Shown in pieces: positions 1 through 5,989 of a DNA stretch of 48,230 nucleotides. The notes under the pieces are model-generated. The model did not search any database, was not told the DNA's origin, and saw only the letters and a list, made by a program, of their open reading frames with translations. The position numbers and the translations under genes are program-made. The DNA is from a virus: positions 1 through 48,230 of the IMG/VR virus record IMGVR_UViG_3300022602_000140, one strand, 5' to 3'. How positions within the stretch are numbered: position 1 is the stretch's first letter; every line of letters begins with the position of its first letter.

Positions 1-2
1 AC

Positions 3-191
3 CATCAGCGCTATCACGAATCGCTCCAAAATCTAACTCCTGCAGATGTTTACTTTGGACGTGGTGAGCTTATTTTACAAGAACGGGAACGAATAAAACA
101 ACAATCACTTAAAAACAGAAAACTTGCGTATGAAAAAATAAAATCACAGATCACTTGCACCCCAAAAATGGAAAACTTAGCTTTACTTTAA
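3..191 (+). mobile_element. IS3-type transposase, C-terminal fragment (cut by window start)
   Basis: The frame open from base 3 gives about 62 residues beginning HQRYHESLQNLTPADVYFGR and ending at a TAA at 189-191. The RYHESL...TPADVYFGR stretch is the usual end of the integrase-core (DDE) transposases of the IS3 group. The catalytic residues lie off the window, so only the tail is seen. The charged tail after it (ERERIKQQSLKNRKLAYEK) is also typical. It runs convergently towards the phage late genes, so it marks host or mobile DNA next to the phage. The right terminus of the element was not identified; a CA at 238-239 is one possibility only. Confidence 0.75.
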
Positions 192-322
192 ACCGAAACA
201 CTACACAAGCCTTGGTTCACTTTAGTTTGACGACGTACATGCGTGAATTAGAAAAAACATTTCCTAATTATGACGAAACTAAACGAATAAAAATGACTTC
301 ATTTGAATGGACTGATGATTAA
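134..322 (+). pseudogene. C-terminal end of an unidentified plus-strand reading frame
   Basis: A second frame is open from 134 to a TAA at 320-322 and overlaps the transposase end. Its last part (ALVHFSLTTYMRELEKTF, then FPNYDETKRIKMTSFEWTDD) has a protein-like composition with balanced charged and aromatic residues. No start codon fits a whole gene: the first ATG in frame is at 239. It may be the remnant of a gene interrupted by the insertion sequence, or a recoded extension of the transposase. I do not recognise the family. Confidence 0.35.
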
Positions 323-352
323 CAAAAAAGCTCCGACAAACATCGGGGCTTA
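323..352 (-). terminator. Rho-independent terminator after the phage late operon
   Basis: Read on the minus strand, bases 349-343 and 336-330 form a 7-bp G/C-rich stem (GCCCCGA / TCGGAGC, one G-T pair) with a 6-base loop, followed by six T at 329-324. It lies 16 bases past the stop of the secreted nuclease, the last gene of the minus-strand late cluster. It also marks the likely edge of the phage transcription unit. Confidence 0.8.
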
Positions 353-368
353 ATTTATTACGAAGAAA

Positions 369-998
369 TTAAAGATGCAAGCCAGTCTGGCTATCCAGCA
401 CTTGTTTTGTTACCTGCCATTTAGCTATCGGATGCCCATGGCTATCGTTTGAATTTGGCATAATCCAACACGTATAAGAGCCATTCATTAATATAACCTT
501 ATATATAAAGGATGGTATATTTTCGCCGCCCTTAAGCGTCCCTAATGAGCCTATACCACCTGCTATTATATGCAGATTATATTTCTTAGCCCATTCTCTT
601 TCCTGAACCTCTAAAACTTTCCAATCACCAGCGTTAAATGGGTGTAATTGAGCATACATATTTGTCATGTAAAAACATTCAATTCTATCGGTTGGGTCGC
701 AAGCTGCATCATCGTAGCTAAATAAATGACCCTTATCATAGTGCGTATTTGCAAAATCATCAGGTGTCGGACTTTTTGGTATTGATTTATCCTGCGCAAA
801 CTTATCGATGCGTTTAGGTGGCGTACATGATACCATACTCGCATTTAAATTCCATGCTACACTATCTGGACAGTGTAGTTTAGGATTGTAATATGTGGTG
901 TAAGAGTGATGCTTTACCACCACTTGTTGCGCCTTAACAGCACATACCCATCCTGCTATCCACAGGATTGTAAAGAAGATTAGTTTTAGTGTTTTCAT
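369..998 (-). CDS. Secreted DNA/RNA non-specific endonuclease
   Basis: 209 residues. It starts with an export signal (MKTLKLIFFTILWIAGWVCA, with VKAQQ as the likely cleavage region). The nuclease core shows HYDKGHL at about residues 86-92, matching the DRGH catalytic motif of the NucA/Serratia family, with Lys in place of Arg. It also has FYMTNMYAQ...FNAGDWKVLE, matching the family's metal-binding Asn stretch (SNxxPQ...N...W..LE). The family cuts DNA and RNA with a metal ion, without sequence preference. It is the last gene of the lysis cluster, so it probably acts in the periplasm or outside the cell, for example by degrading host nucleic acid released at lysis. The family call is firm; the role is inferred. 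Confidence 0.85.
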   Translation of the reverse strand: MKTLKLIFFTILWIAGWVCAVKAQQVVVKHHSYTTYYNPKLHCPDSVAWNLNASMVSCTPPKRIDKFAQDKSIPKSPTPDDFANTHYDKGHLFSYDDAACDPTDRIECFYMTNMYAQLHPFNAGDWKVLEVQEREWAKKYNLHIIAGGIGSLGTLKGGENIPSFIYKVILMNGSYTCWIMPNSNDSHGHPIAKWQVTKQVLDSQTGLHL

Positions 999-1024
999 AG
1001 TTTAGTTAAAATTAAAGCCGCCAC

Positions 1025-1084
1025 TCATAGTAATGCCACAAACGAAACTATAAGGGCTATTAAGAGGGGCAAAGGGTTTTTCAT
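1025..1084 (-). CDS. 19-residue membrane peptide
   Basis: MKNPLPLLIALIVSFVALL: one Lys and then an uninterrupted hydrophobic stretch long enough to span a membrane. Its ATG overlaps the stop of the upstream peptide as ATGA at 1081-1084. It is the third of three coupled tiny membrane peptides directly upstream of the secreted nuclease. Function unknown; it could assist lysis. Confidence 0.45.
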   Translation of the reverse strand: MKNPLPLLIALIVSFVALL

Positions 1085-1176
1085 ATCCAATTAATTATCA
1101 TCACAAAAAGCACAAACCCTAATATTGCTATTACGGTTGGCCAATAGTATTCAGGTCTGTGTCGGCAACGGTTCAT
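1081..1176 (-). CDS. 31-residue membrane peptide
   Basis: It starts MNRCRHRPEYYWPTVIAILG and continues with a hydrophobic segment (FVLFVMIINWI). A basic N-terminus followed by one transmembrane segment predicts the N-terminus inside the cell. The start overlaps the previous stop (ATGA, 1173-1176) and the stop overlaps the next start (ATGA, 1081-1084). Both overlaps support translation. Function not recognised. Confidence 0.5.
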   Translation of the reverse strand: MNRCRHRPEYYWPTVIAILGFVLFVMIINWI

Positions 1177-1280
1177 AATATCAAGTACCAAATACAGCAA
1201 CCAATAAGCGCAACCATGATAGCTACTATCAAAACTTCTGCGCCGTTATCTATTCGAGTGTTTGTTTTGGTGAATATCAT
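1173..1280 (-). CDS. 35-residue membrane peptide
   Basis: It begins MIFTKTNTRIDNGAE and has one transmembrane segment (VLIVAIMVALIGCCIWYLIL) at the C-terminus. It is first in a chain of three tiny genes joined by ATGA overlaps. It lies 74 bases downstream of the coiled-coil peptide gene at 1355-1483. Tail-anchored topology is likely. Function unknown. Confidence 0.5.
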   Translation of the reverse strand: MIFTKTNTRIDNGAEVLIVAIMVALIGCCIWYLIL

Positions 1281-1354
1281 TTTTCACAAAATATTTAAGT
1301 ACCGTTTCTATTATACTAATTCCAATTATCTAATATAACCTATTCTTAACCGTT

Positions 1355-1483
1355 TTAACGATTGTCAATCAATGCCCGTAACCGTTTTTTTAATAGTTCA
1401 ACTTTTTCTTCCTGTTCTTTTAACCTGCGCATTAATTCGTTAATTTCGGCTTGCTTAATTGTCGGTTTTGGTTGCCCTCGCAT
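1355..1483 (-). CDS. 42-residue coiled-coil peptide
   Basis: It starts MRGQPKPTIKQAEINELMRR and then has a Lys/Glu/Leu-rich helix (LKEQEEKVELLKKRLRALID) with heptad spacing of Leu, so a coiled coil is likely. The ATG lies inside the last codons of the phosphoesterase gene (29-base overlap), in another frame. The AAATTTT leader is poor in purine-rich binding sites, as is common in Bacteroidota. Function unknown. Confidence 0.5.
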   Translation of the reverse strand: MRGQPKPTIKQAEINELMRRLKEQEEKVELLKKRLRALIDNR

Positions 1484-2357
1484 AAATTTTATAGTAGTCT
1501 CGGCCTTTTGATTTGTCGGTGTCCCTCACTGGTTCTAACTGCAACCAGCACCCGCCCAAAGGTTTAGGCGGCGCACCACGTTCGATGTGAAAACCACCAT
1601 TGCCATCATCATATTCGTTTTTATAGCTTGGGGTCTGTATGTGCAATACATCCTTTTGTTCGGTATGATATTGACTGTTTAATTTTTCGATGGTAACACG
1701 CATAATCCATTGGTCGTGTATGTGTCCCATCCAAATACAATCAGCGTTTTCAATAAACGAGTCAAGCCTTTGATGGTTAATAGCACCTTTGGTTACAATA
1801 CCACCGCCGCCGCTGCCATGAAAGTATTTAATTTTGTATTCCTTAGCTTTCGATTTGTTAATCTTAAAATTAAACACTACCCAACCGCCATAACCACCTG
1901 TTTGCACATTGCTTTTTGCTTTGTAGTTCAGTAAATCAACCGCACGTTGCATAGGGTCGGTTTCCAATCGTTTAATAACGCTTGTTTCGTGGTTACCGTA
2001 ACCTATCACGGCAATATTCTGTGCGTATGGCACAAAATAGTCAGAAAAATGTTCAATTACTAAATCCAGATAATTGCCTTTATTATGCTCAGGTCTTACA
2101 TCTTTTTTGGTACCTCTCGGGTCAAACCTGCCCTGCATCAAACACATAGCGTCCCCGTTTATCAGAATGATGGCATTACGTACCAACGCTTCATCCAAAT
2201 GCTTTTTTAATAGTTCCCGGTCGCATTTCGGGTTATCCCAATGCAGGTCGCTTATCAATAATACTTCCCGCTTGCCTTCAACCCAAATAACGTGTACATT
2301 TCGCTGTGTTCTTTCCAACTTAAACAATAACCCATCATTAAGTTCAGATTTTTTCAT
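1455..2357 (-). CDS. Calcineurin-like metallophosphoesterase
   Basis: 300 residues. The five metal-binding motifs of the family are present in order: SDLHWDN (about residue 37), NGDAM (about 67), GYGNHE (about 119), FHGSG (about 179) and WMGHIHD (about 210). Such enzymes hydrolyse phosphomono- or diesters with two metal ions. The substrate cannot be told from the sequence. There is no signal peptide, so it acts in the cytoplasm. Its ATG overlaps the stop of an upstream 27-residue membrane peptide (ATGA at 2354-2357). A place among the lysis genes is unusual; DNA, RNA or nucleotide substrates are all possible. Confidence 0.9.
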   Translation of the reverse strand: MKKSELNDGLLFKLERTQRNVHVIWVEGKREVLLISDLHWDNPKCDRELLKKHLDEALVRNAIILINGDAMCLMQGRFDPRGTKKDVRPEHNKGNYLDLVIEHFSDYFVPYAQNIAVIGYGNHETSVIKRLETDPMQRAVDLLNYKAKSNVQTGGYGGWVVFNFKINKSKAKEYKIKYFHGSGGGGIVTKGAINHQRLDSFIENADCIWMGHIHDQWIMRVTIEKLNSQYHTEQKDVLHIQTPSYKNEYDDGNGGFHIERGAPPKPLGGCWLQLEPVRDTDKSKGRDYYKIYARATKTDN

Positions 2358-2437
2358 TTCTTTTTTCTAAATATCAAATAAAAGCTCCCAAAGTAGCCTA
2401 TTACTAATACCAAAAACCAAATCACTCCGGATTTCAT
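2354..2437 (-). CDS. 27-residue membrane peptide
   Basis: It starts MKSGVIWFLVLVIGYFGSFY and ends LIFRKKK: one transmembrane helix followed by a basic tail, which predicts a cytoplasmic C-terminus. It is coupled on both sides by ATGA overlaps: 2434-2437 with the 39-residue peptide upstream, and 2354-2357 with the phosphoesterase downstream. Function unknown. Confidence 0.55.
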   Translation of the reverse strand: MKSGVIWFLVLVIGYFGSFYLIFRKKK

Positions 2438-2553
2438 TTCATCAATGCTTTAATCATGAATACAATAAACACCACAAATACAAAAGCCAAAACAACATTC
2501 ATAGCAACAATTTGTTTCCCTTTCGGTTCGATGTTGTATGGTAATTGGCTCAT
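2434..2553 (-). CDS. 39-residue membrane peptide
   Basis: It begins MSQLPYNIEPKGKQIVAMNV and continues with a hydrophobic helix (VLAFVFVVFIVFMI) and a short KALMK tail. The start overlaps the stop of the spanin candidate (ATGA at 2550-2553) and the stop overlaps the next start. A longer open frame over the same bases is a shadow of this gene and its neighbour. It may be a small holin or antiholin; function not shown. Confidence 0.55.
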   Translation of the reverse strand: MSQLPYNIEPKGKQIVAMNVVLAFVFVVFIVFMIKALMK

Positions 2554-3110
2554 GCTTTAGGTAATTTAGGTAAATAACTTTTAAGATACCACCACCCAGC
2601 CAATGCCAACAACAAAACCACTCCAAAAATAACATAGGTATAGCTATTATTAGCTTTTGAAACGGTGATATGATTTGATTTAACAAATACTGCGCTATCA
2701 GATGAACCGATTACTCCAGTATTGGACATATCAACTAAATGCCCCTTTGATAAATTGTCGTTTTTTTCTAAACTTTCCTTTTTATCGGCATCCAAAACAT
2801 TAGCCCATCGTTTAGTAGTTTTAACATCACTGAATTGGCCGCTAATTGAGCCATCTGGTTTTATAGTTGTTGTTGTACCGGATACAGGTTTAACGTCCGT
2901 TGTAACGCTATCAGATGACGTATAATGAACGATATTGCTTGTGTTGGTACTTGTTACCGTATTAGCTTTTGACGTGTCTACAGTATGCGTAATTACCTGT
3001 GTGGTGTTAATTGTTTTATGAACCGAAACACTATCCTTTTTTATAGTACTGGTCTGCCGTGCTTTACACCCTACCAAAAGTATACATAGGATTAGGATGG
3101 TGCGTTTCAT
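2550..3110 (-). CDS. Candidate unimolecular spanin (outer-membrane lipoprotein with C-terminal membrane anchor)
   Basis: 186 residues. The N-terminus MKRTILILCILLVGCKA is a lipoprotein signal with lipobox LVGC (Cys15). The middle is Thr/Ser/Lys-rich with no hydrophobic segment. Near the C-terminus is one transmembrane helix (YVIFGVVLLLALAGWWYL) followed by KSYLPKLPKA. A lipidated N-terminus plus a C-terminal inner-membrane anchor is the architecture of u-spanins such as T1 gp11, which join the outer and inner membranes in the last step of lysis. It lies downstream of the endolysin and holin candidates in one operon. The topology is read from sequence; the role follows from topology and context. 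Confidence 0.7.
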   Translation of the reverse strand: MKRTILILCILLVGCKARQTSTIKKDSVSVHKTINTTQVITHTVDTSKANTVTSTNTSNIVHYTSSDSVTTDVKPVSGTTTTIKPDGSISGQFSDVKTTKRWANVLDADKKESLEKNDNLSKGHLVDMSNTGVIGSSDSAVFVKSNHITVSKANNSYTYVIFGVVLLLALAGWWYLKSYLPKLPKA

Positions 3111-3460
3111 GCTGCTACAGGTTGCGTAGGTGCTGGTGGCAACGGTGGAAGTGGTGCTATTGGAGCGGCAGGGGCAGGAACACTTTGCGCCAAAGCCTTA
3201 ATAGCATCCCCTATAATGGTATGCGCCTCCGTCAGTGCTGAATTATTGCTATTTGCTGTAAGCTGTTCGGCAACCGCTAAAACGTCTTTACCAATAGGTG
3301 TATTAACAATTTTGTTAATAGCATCAATACCAACTATAGCAGCAAAAATAGCTATCAATATAGCATCCGTACTTACTGTACCTGTTTTGCTTAACTGCGC
3401 AATAATAAGACCCGCCGAAGTTCCGAATGAGCCAATTACTTTAATCCATGATGTGTTCAT
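3107..3460 (-). CDS. Membrane protein with Pro-rich tail (lysis cluster)
   Basis: 117 residues. Two hydrophobic segments lie near the N-terminus (SFGTSAGLIIAQL and AILIAIFAAIVGIDAI). A soluble Ala/Asn-rich part follows, then a Pro/Ala-rich tail (PAPAAPIAPLPPLPPAPTQP). The stop overlaps the spanin start (ATGA, 3107-3110). Position between the endolysin and the spanin, together with the two hydrophobic segments, suggests a holin or holin-like protein. No family was recognised. Confidence 0.6.
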   Translation of the reverse strand: MNTSWIKVIGSFGTSAGLIIAQLSKTGTVSTDAILIAIFAAIVGIDAINKIVNTPIGKDVLAVAEQLTANSNNSALTEAHTIIGDAIKALAQSVPAPAAPIAPLPPLPPAPTQPVAA

Positions 3461-3471
3461 ATTTTCTTTGT

Positions 3472-3750
3472 TTAAGTTGTTACGTTTGGGTTGGCGTTAA
3501 CAGTTGTATTATCAGCAGCGTTAACGATATTGTCAGCCTTTTTGGAGGTAGTACCACCAAAATAAACGCCGAAAATACCGCCAAGTATAGTGCCTCCAAT
3601 CAATCCGATAATAAGGGTTAAAATTTCTTTTTGGTCGCCCCATTTTATCAGGATATACGCAAGCATGGCTATTGCGCCAATACTCCACACATAGGCTAAA
3701 TTTGCCCGTGTTTTTACGTCTGTATCGTTTGTCGTTTGGATGTCTGCCAT
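3472..3750 (-). CDS. Two-helix membrane protein, holin candidate
   Basis: 92 residues. Two transmembrane segments (LAYVWSIGAIAMLAYILIKW and ILTLIIGLIGGTILGGIFGV) are separated by a short charged turn (GDQKE), with hydrophilic ends. Size, two-helix hairpin and position directly after the endolysin fit a class II-like holin. Holins are too diverse in sequence for a family call. A Gly-rich second helix would allow close packing. Confidence 0.6.
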   Translation of the reverse strand: MADIQTTNDTDVKTRANLAYVWSIGAIAMLAYILIKWGDQKEILTLIIGLIGGTILGGIFGVYFGGTTSKKADNIVNAADNTTVNANPNVTT

Positions 3751-3784
3751 TTTTGTTTAAAGTTATAAACTATTATCCACAATG

Positions 3785-4324
3785 TCAAACGTAATTCGTT
3801 AATCTCGAATACCATGAATTTTTAAACTGCGCCTGTGATGGGTCTTTTGCGATAATTTCATCATAGTAATTTCTGCGCAACGATAAAAAGTCGTAATAAA
3901 ATATCTTCGCATCCATAGCATTGATAGCCGATATAGTTTGATTGCCGATTAGCCTGTCAACATTTACTGCCGCTGCGTGTTGCATAAATTCAGCCGCCCG
4001 ACCTGTACCCATGTTTACCGCTGTATCATAACACTGGTTTGCGCACTGCTGGTCGTTTATTAAATCACCTTTTATAACGTCCCAAAAGTTAGGCTTATAG
4101 AACGATTTAATAGCATCAATCATTGTCGGGTCTGTCAATAATGAATTTATATTAGTCAACCCATGTTGCGCCTTGTAATCGTCTATAATTGCCCATCCTG
4201 CCCATTTAGGCCAGTTGTTACAAGAAATTCCGGCAAAAGTTTCGCCCCCAGTATCATGTGGATTGTTTACGTAACCGCCCTCAAATTTGGCGGTAATTTT
4301 TTGTGCGATGTCGAATGATGCCAT
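3785..4324 (-). CDS. GH108-family endolysin (N-acetylmuramidase type)
   Basis: 179 residues, the usual length of the family. The N-terminus KITAKFEGGYVNNPHDTGGE contains the E-G-G-Y motif whose Glu (about residue 15) is the catalytic acid of glycosyl hydrolase 108 lysozymes such as ZliS. A second conserved block reads FYKPNFWDVI (about 95-104). The C-terminal half (NMGTGRAAEFMQ...LIGNQTISAIN) matches the peptidoglycan-binding part of these enzymes. No signal peptide is present, so export through a holin is expected. Two tandem terminators lie upstream, so it probably starts its own lysis transcript; TAACTTTA at 4336-4329 is a weak -7 candidate. Confidence 0.88.
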   Translation of the reverse strand: MASFDIAQKITAKFEGGYVNNPHDTGGETFAGISCNNWPKWAGWAIIDDYKAQHGLTNINSLLTDPTMIDAIKSFYKPNFWDVIKGDLINDQQCANQCYDTAVNMGTGRAAEFMQHAAAVNVDRLIGNQTISAINAMDAKIFYYDFLSLRRNYYDEIIAKDPSQAQFKNSWYSRLTNYV

Positions 4325-4352
4325 GATGTAAAGTTAGCTAATGTTTCCCAAC

Positions 4353-4376
4353 AAAAAAAGCGACAAACTACTCGCT
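4353..4376 (-). terminator. Terminator upstream of the endolysin gene
   Basis: On the minus strand, AGCGA (4376-4372), an 8-base loop, TCGCT (4363-4359) and then a run of T (4359-4353). The stem is only 5 bp but is followed at once by the T run. It would stop transcripts arriving from the gene at 4510-4848. Confidence 0.5.
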
Positions 4377-4433
4377 GATTATGCCGCTTTAACAGTCTCC
4401 GAGGGTAAAGGTAGGGAATTTTGGTATGTAAAC

Positions 4434-4468
4434 AAAAAAAGAGTCTCCGCTCGCCGTCAACTCTTTTT
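4434..4468 (-). terminator. Terminator after the small membrane protein gene
   Basis: AAAAAGAGT (4468-4460) pairs with ACTCTTTTT (4444-4436) across a G/C-rich loop, with a T run on the minus-strand 3' side to 4434. It lies 42 bases past the stop of the gene at 4510-4848. The A/T stem flanks make it potentially bidirectional. Together with the hairpin at 4353-4376 it separates the tail/appendage transcript from the lysis transcript. Confidence 0.6.
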
Positions 4469-4509
4469 AACCAATCTATCGTATGTGTGCAGAACGCACG
4501 GGTGAAGCT

Positions 4510-4848
4510 TTAGTTTGTAGTACGTGGAAAAGTAATGTGCTTGTTTTTATTGTAATGCTCATTAACCAAATCGGGATGTTTATTCAAGTCCTTAATCTGG
4601 TATGACGTAGAAATATTGTATCTATCCTGCCTGTTTTGCATAGTATCAACTTTGTCCGATACGTGGTCAAGTTTTACCTCTACCTTACTAAGCCTAACAC
4701 CGTAGCTTTCAAGCGTATCAATAGCACGTGTTCCTAAAATAGCAAGGCCGCCCATACCACCAATAACGGGTATAAGGATAGCCCCACAAAACGTCCATAT
4801 CATATTCCACGATACTAACTTATGGCTGTTGTTTCCTACGGTATTCAT
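4510..4848 (-). CDS. Membrane protein with coiled coil
   Basis: 112 residues. One transmembrane segment (WNMIWTFCGAILIPVIGGMG, about residues 14-33) is followed by a predicted coiled coil (VRLSKVEVKLDHVSDKVDTM). This one-helix-plus-coil layout resembles the XhlA-like and other lysis or tail-associated membrane proteins of phages, though no signature motif is clear. It overlaps the upstream 70-residue gene by 29 bases. Confidence 0.6.
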   Translation of the reverse strand: MNTVGNNSHKLVSWNMIWTFCGAILIPVIGGMGGLAILGTRAIDTLESYGVRLSKVEVKLDHVSDKVDTMQNRQDRYNISTSYQIKDLNKHPDLVNEHYNKNKHITFPRTTN

Positions 4849-5032
4849 CTACTGTCTTTTGTAATTGTTCTATAATTTTTTTATTTAACTCAAGTAATTG
4901 TTTTTGCTTTTCAATAATTGCCTCATAGTCTTTTTCCCGCTTTGTTTTCCTAAAAAACTTGTCGATGTTAACTATGCTTATAACGGTTATAAACGCTACC
5001 CATAAATAATAGAGTGTGTTTTTGGATTGCAT
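4820..5032 (-). CDS. Small membrane-anchored coiled-coil protein
   Basis: 70 residues. An N-terminal transmembrane segment (TLYYLWVAFITVISIVNI) precedes a long Lys/Glu/Gln-rich helix (YEAIIEKQKQLLELNKKIIE). This is the shape of an inner-membrane spanin (Rz-like) but is also common in unrelated small proteins. FRKTKREK just after the helix would place the coil in the cytoplasm by the positive-inside rule, which argues against a spanin. Confidence 0.6.
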   Translation of the reverse strand: MQSKNTLYYLWVAFITVISIVNIDKFFRKTKREKDYEAIIEKQKQLLELNKKIIEQLQKTVDEYRRKQQP

Positions 5033-5389
5033 TTATTCATTTTTAAAAAATCCGTATCTGTATGCGCTAACCATTGCGCCAACCATTACAACAAAAATAC
5101 AATAATCAAACCAAAACATAACCGCATAAACTCCATTTATTACCTGATGGTAATTCAGTATTATTATGAGTATGGTTGTAATGATAACAGCCTTGCAAAC
5201 GTTTATAAACTGTATTTCTACAAGTTTCATTAAATACCGTTCACGTATAAACGTAAACAATAGCAACCCGCCAATAGTGTAATAATTCCATAACCTTTGC
5301 GTACTTTCGGGCATAGGTATTGTAGCCATACAGTACAAATACAGGTTATAGCTTATACAATATAGGGCAAGTGCTATGCCTGTTTTCAT
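5033..5389 (-). CDS. Polytopic membrane protein
   Basis: 118 residues with about four hydrophobic segments: GIALALYCISYNLYLYCM, LWNYYTIGGLLLFTFI, VCKAVIITTILIIILNY and VYAVMFWFDYCIFVVMVGAM. The ATG overlaps the stop of a 22-residue gene (ATGA at 5386-5389). The position upstream of the lysis genes allows a holin or superinfection-exclusion role; nothing in the sequence decides. Confidence 0.6.
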   Translation of the reverse strand: MKTGIALALYCISYNLYLYCMATIPMPESTQRLWNYYTIGGLLLFTFIRERYLMKLVEIQFINVCKAVIITTILIIILNYHQVINGVYAVMFWFDYCIFVVMVGAMVSAYRYGFFKNE

Positions 5390-5454
5390 TCGCCAATATC
5401 ATCAAACCATACCCATTCACTGTCTACGCCTCCTAATATAAATGGTATCATCAT
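5386..5454 (-). CDS. 22-residue peptide
   Basis: It starts MMIPFILGGVDSEWVWFDDI and ends GE. It is coupled to the next gene by ATGA. Two ATG codons lie in tandem (5454 and 5451). The AGGAGG-like bases inside the gene (TTAGGAGGCG) are coding, not a ribosome site for it. Short and without a recognised family, it is supported mainly by the exact overlap. Confidence 0.4.
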   Translation of the reverse strand: MMIPFILGGVDSEWVWFDDIGE

Positions 5455-5488
5455 AGTTATTGTTTATTATAAATATATACTAAAAATA

Positions 5489-5923
5489 TTAAACTAAAAT
5501 TAAATTTAATTGAGCTGCTCCCCAAACATAAGCTGCTGTATTGATATCAGGATTTACACTCCAAGAAGCATAATCAGCTCCTGAAATAGACAAATTACCG
5601 TCTGCTAATTTATTGTAAGTATTTTCTACTGGTGTAATAGGTTCTGTAGAACCAGACACGGGCAGTGGTGGGACAATAGGTTCTGTAGAACCAGACACGG
5701 GCAGTGGTGGGACAATAGGTTCTGTAGAACCAGACACGGGCAGTGGTGGGACAATAGGTTCTGTAGAACCAGACACGGGCAGTGGTGGGACAATAGTCTC
5801 ATTTAAAGTGTAATAGAAAGTAGCTATATCGATAAGATTATCGTTGATGCTAATCATATTAAATGCTGTTGCTTGTTTTTGGGTTCCATTTACCCAAAGA
5901 GAAATTGGTTGAATTATTTTCAT
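5489..5923 (-). CDS. Appendage protein with four 13-residue Pro-rich repeats
   Basis: 144 residues. The N-terminal part (MKIIQPISLWVNGTQKQATA) resembles small phage decoration or tail-tip proteins but was not matched. Residues about 44-95 hold four copies of PIVPPLPVSGSTE. The C-terminal part ends SGADYASWSVNPDINTAAYV followed by WGAAQLNLILV. No signal peptide or membrane helix is present. Strong promoter-like bases lie upstream (5948-5979). It sits between the long fibre gene and the lysis cluster, so a virion surface role is likely. Confidence 0.65.
   Translation of the reverse strand: MKIIQPISLWVNGTQKQATAFNMISINDNLIDIATFYYTLNETIVPPLPVSGSTEPIVPPLPVSGSTEPIVPPLPVSGSTEPIVPPLPVSGSTEPITPVENTYNKLADGNLSISGADYASWSVNPDINTAAYVWGAAQLNLILV
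5640..5795 (-). repeat. Four tandem 39-bp repeats inside a coding region
   Basis: Four head-to-tail copies of a 39-base unit, in frame (13 codons), near identical at DNA level. The last unit changes at its edges where it joins unique sequence. Near-perfect identity suggests recent expansion or active homogenisation by slippage. The encoded Pro-rich linker would lengthen or shorten with copy number. Confidence 0.9.
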
Positions 5924-5947
5924 TTTTTTTATTTTTTATTTATTAAT

Positions 5948-5979
5948 ATAATATACGAATTATTTTTAATATTTACAAA
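5948..5979 (-). promoter_or_regulatory. Candidate promoter for the 5489-5923 gene and lysis genes
   Basis: Minus strand: TTTG (5979-5976), a 20-base spacer and TATATTAT (5955-5948), close to the Bacteroidota -33/-7 pattern TTTG and TAnnTTTG. The leader after it is almost pure A/T and ends in eight A before the ATG, typical of highly translated Bacteroidota genes. The -7 box is one base short of the consensus T run, so this is a moderate call. Confidence 0.5.
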
Positions 5980-5989
5980 TTTATTTTTT

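Noticed and set aside
2450-2686. 78-residue frame with many Cys
   Set aside because: It overlaps the spanin end and the 39-residue peptide, whose starts and stops interlock by ATGA; the composition is that of a shadow frame.
5640-5795. CRISPR or iteron array (39-bp repeats)
   Set aside because: Units are in frame within a gene, without spacers, and code PIVPPLPVSGSTE repeats.
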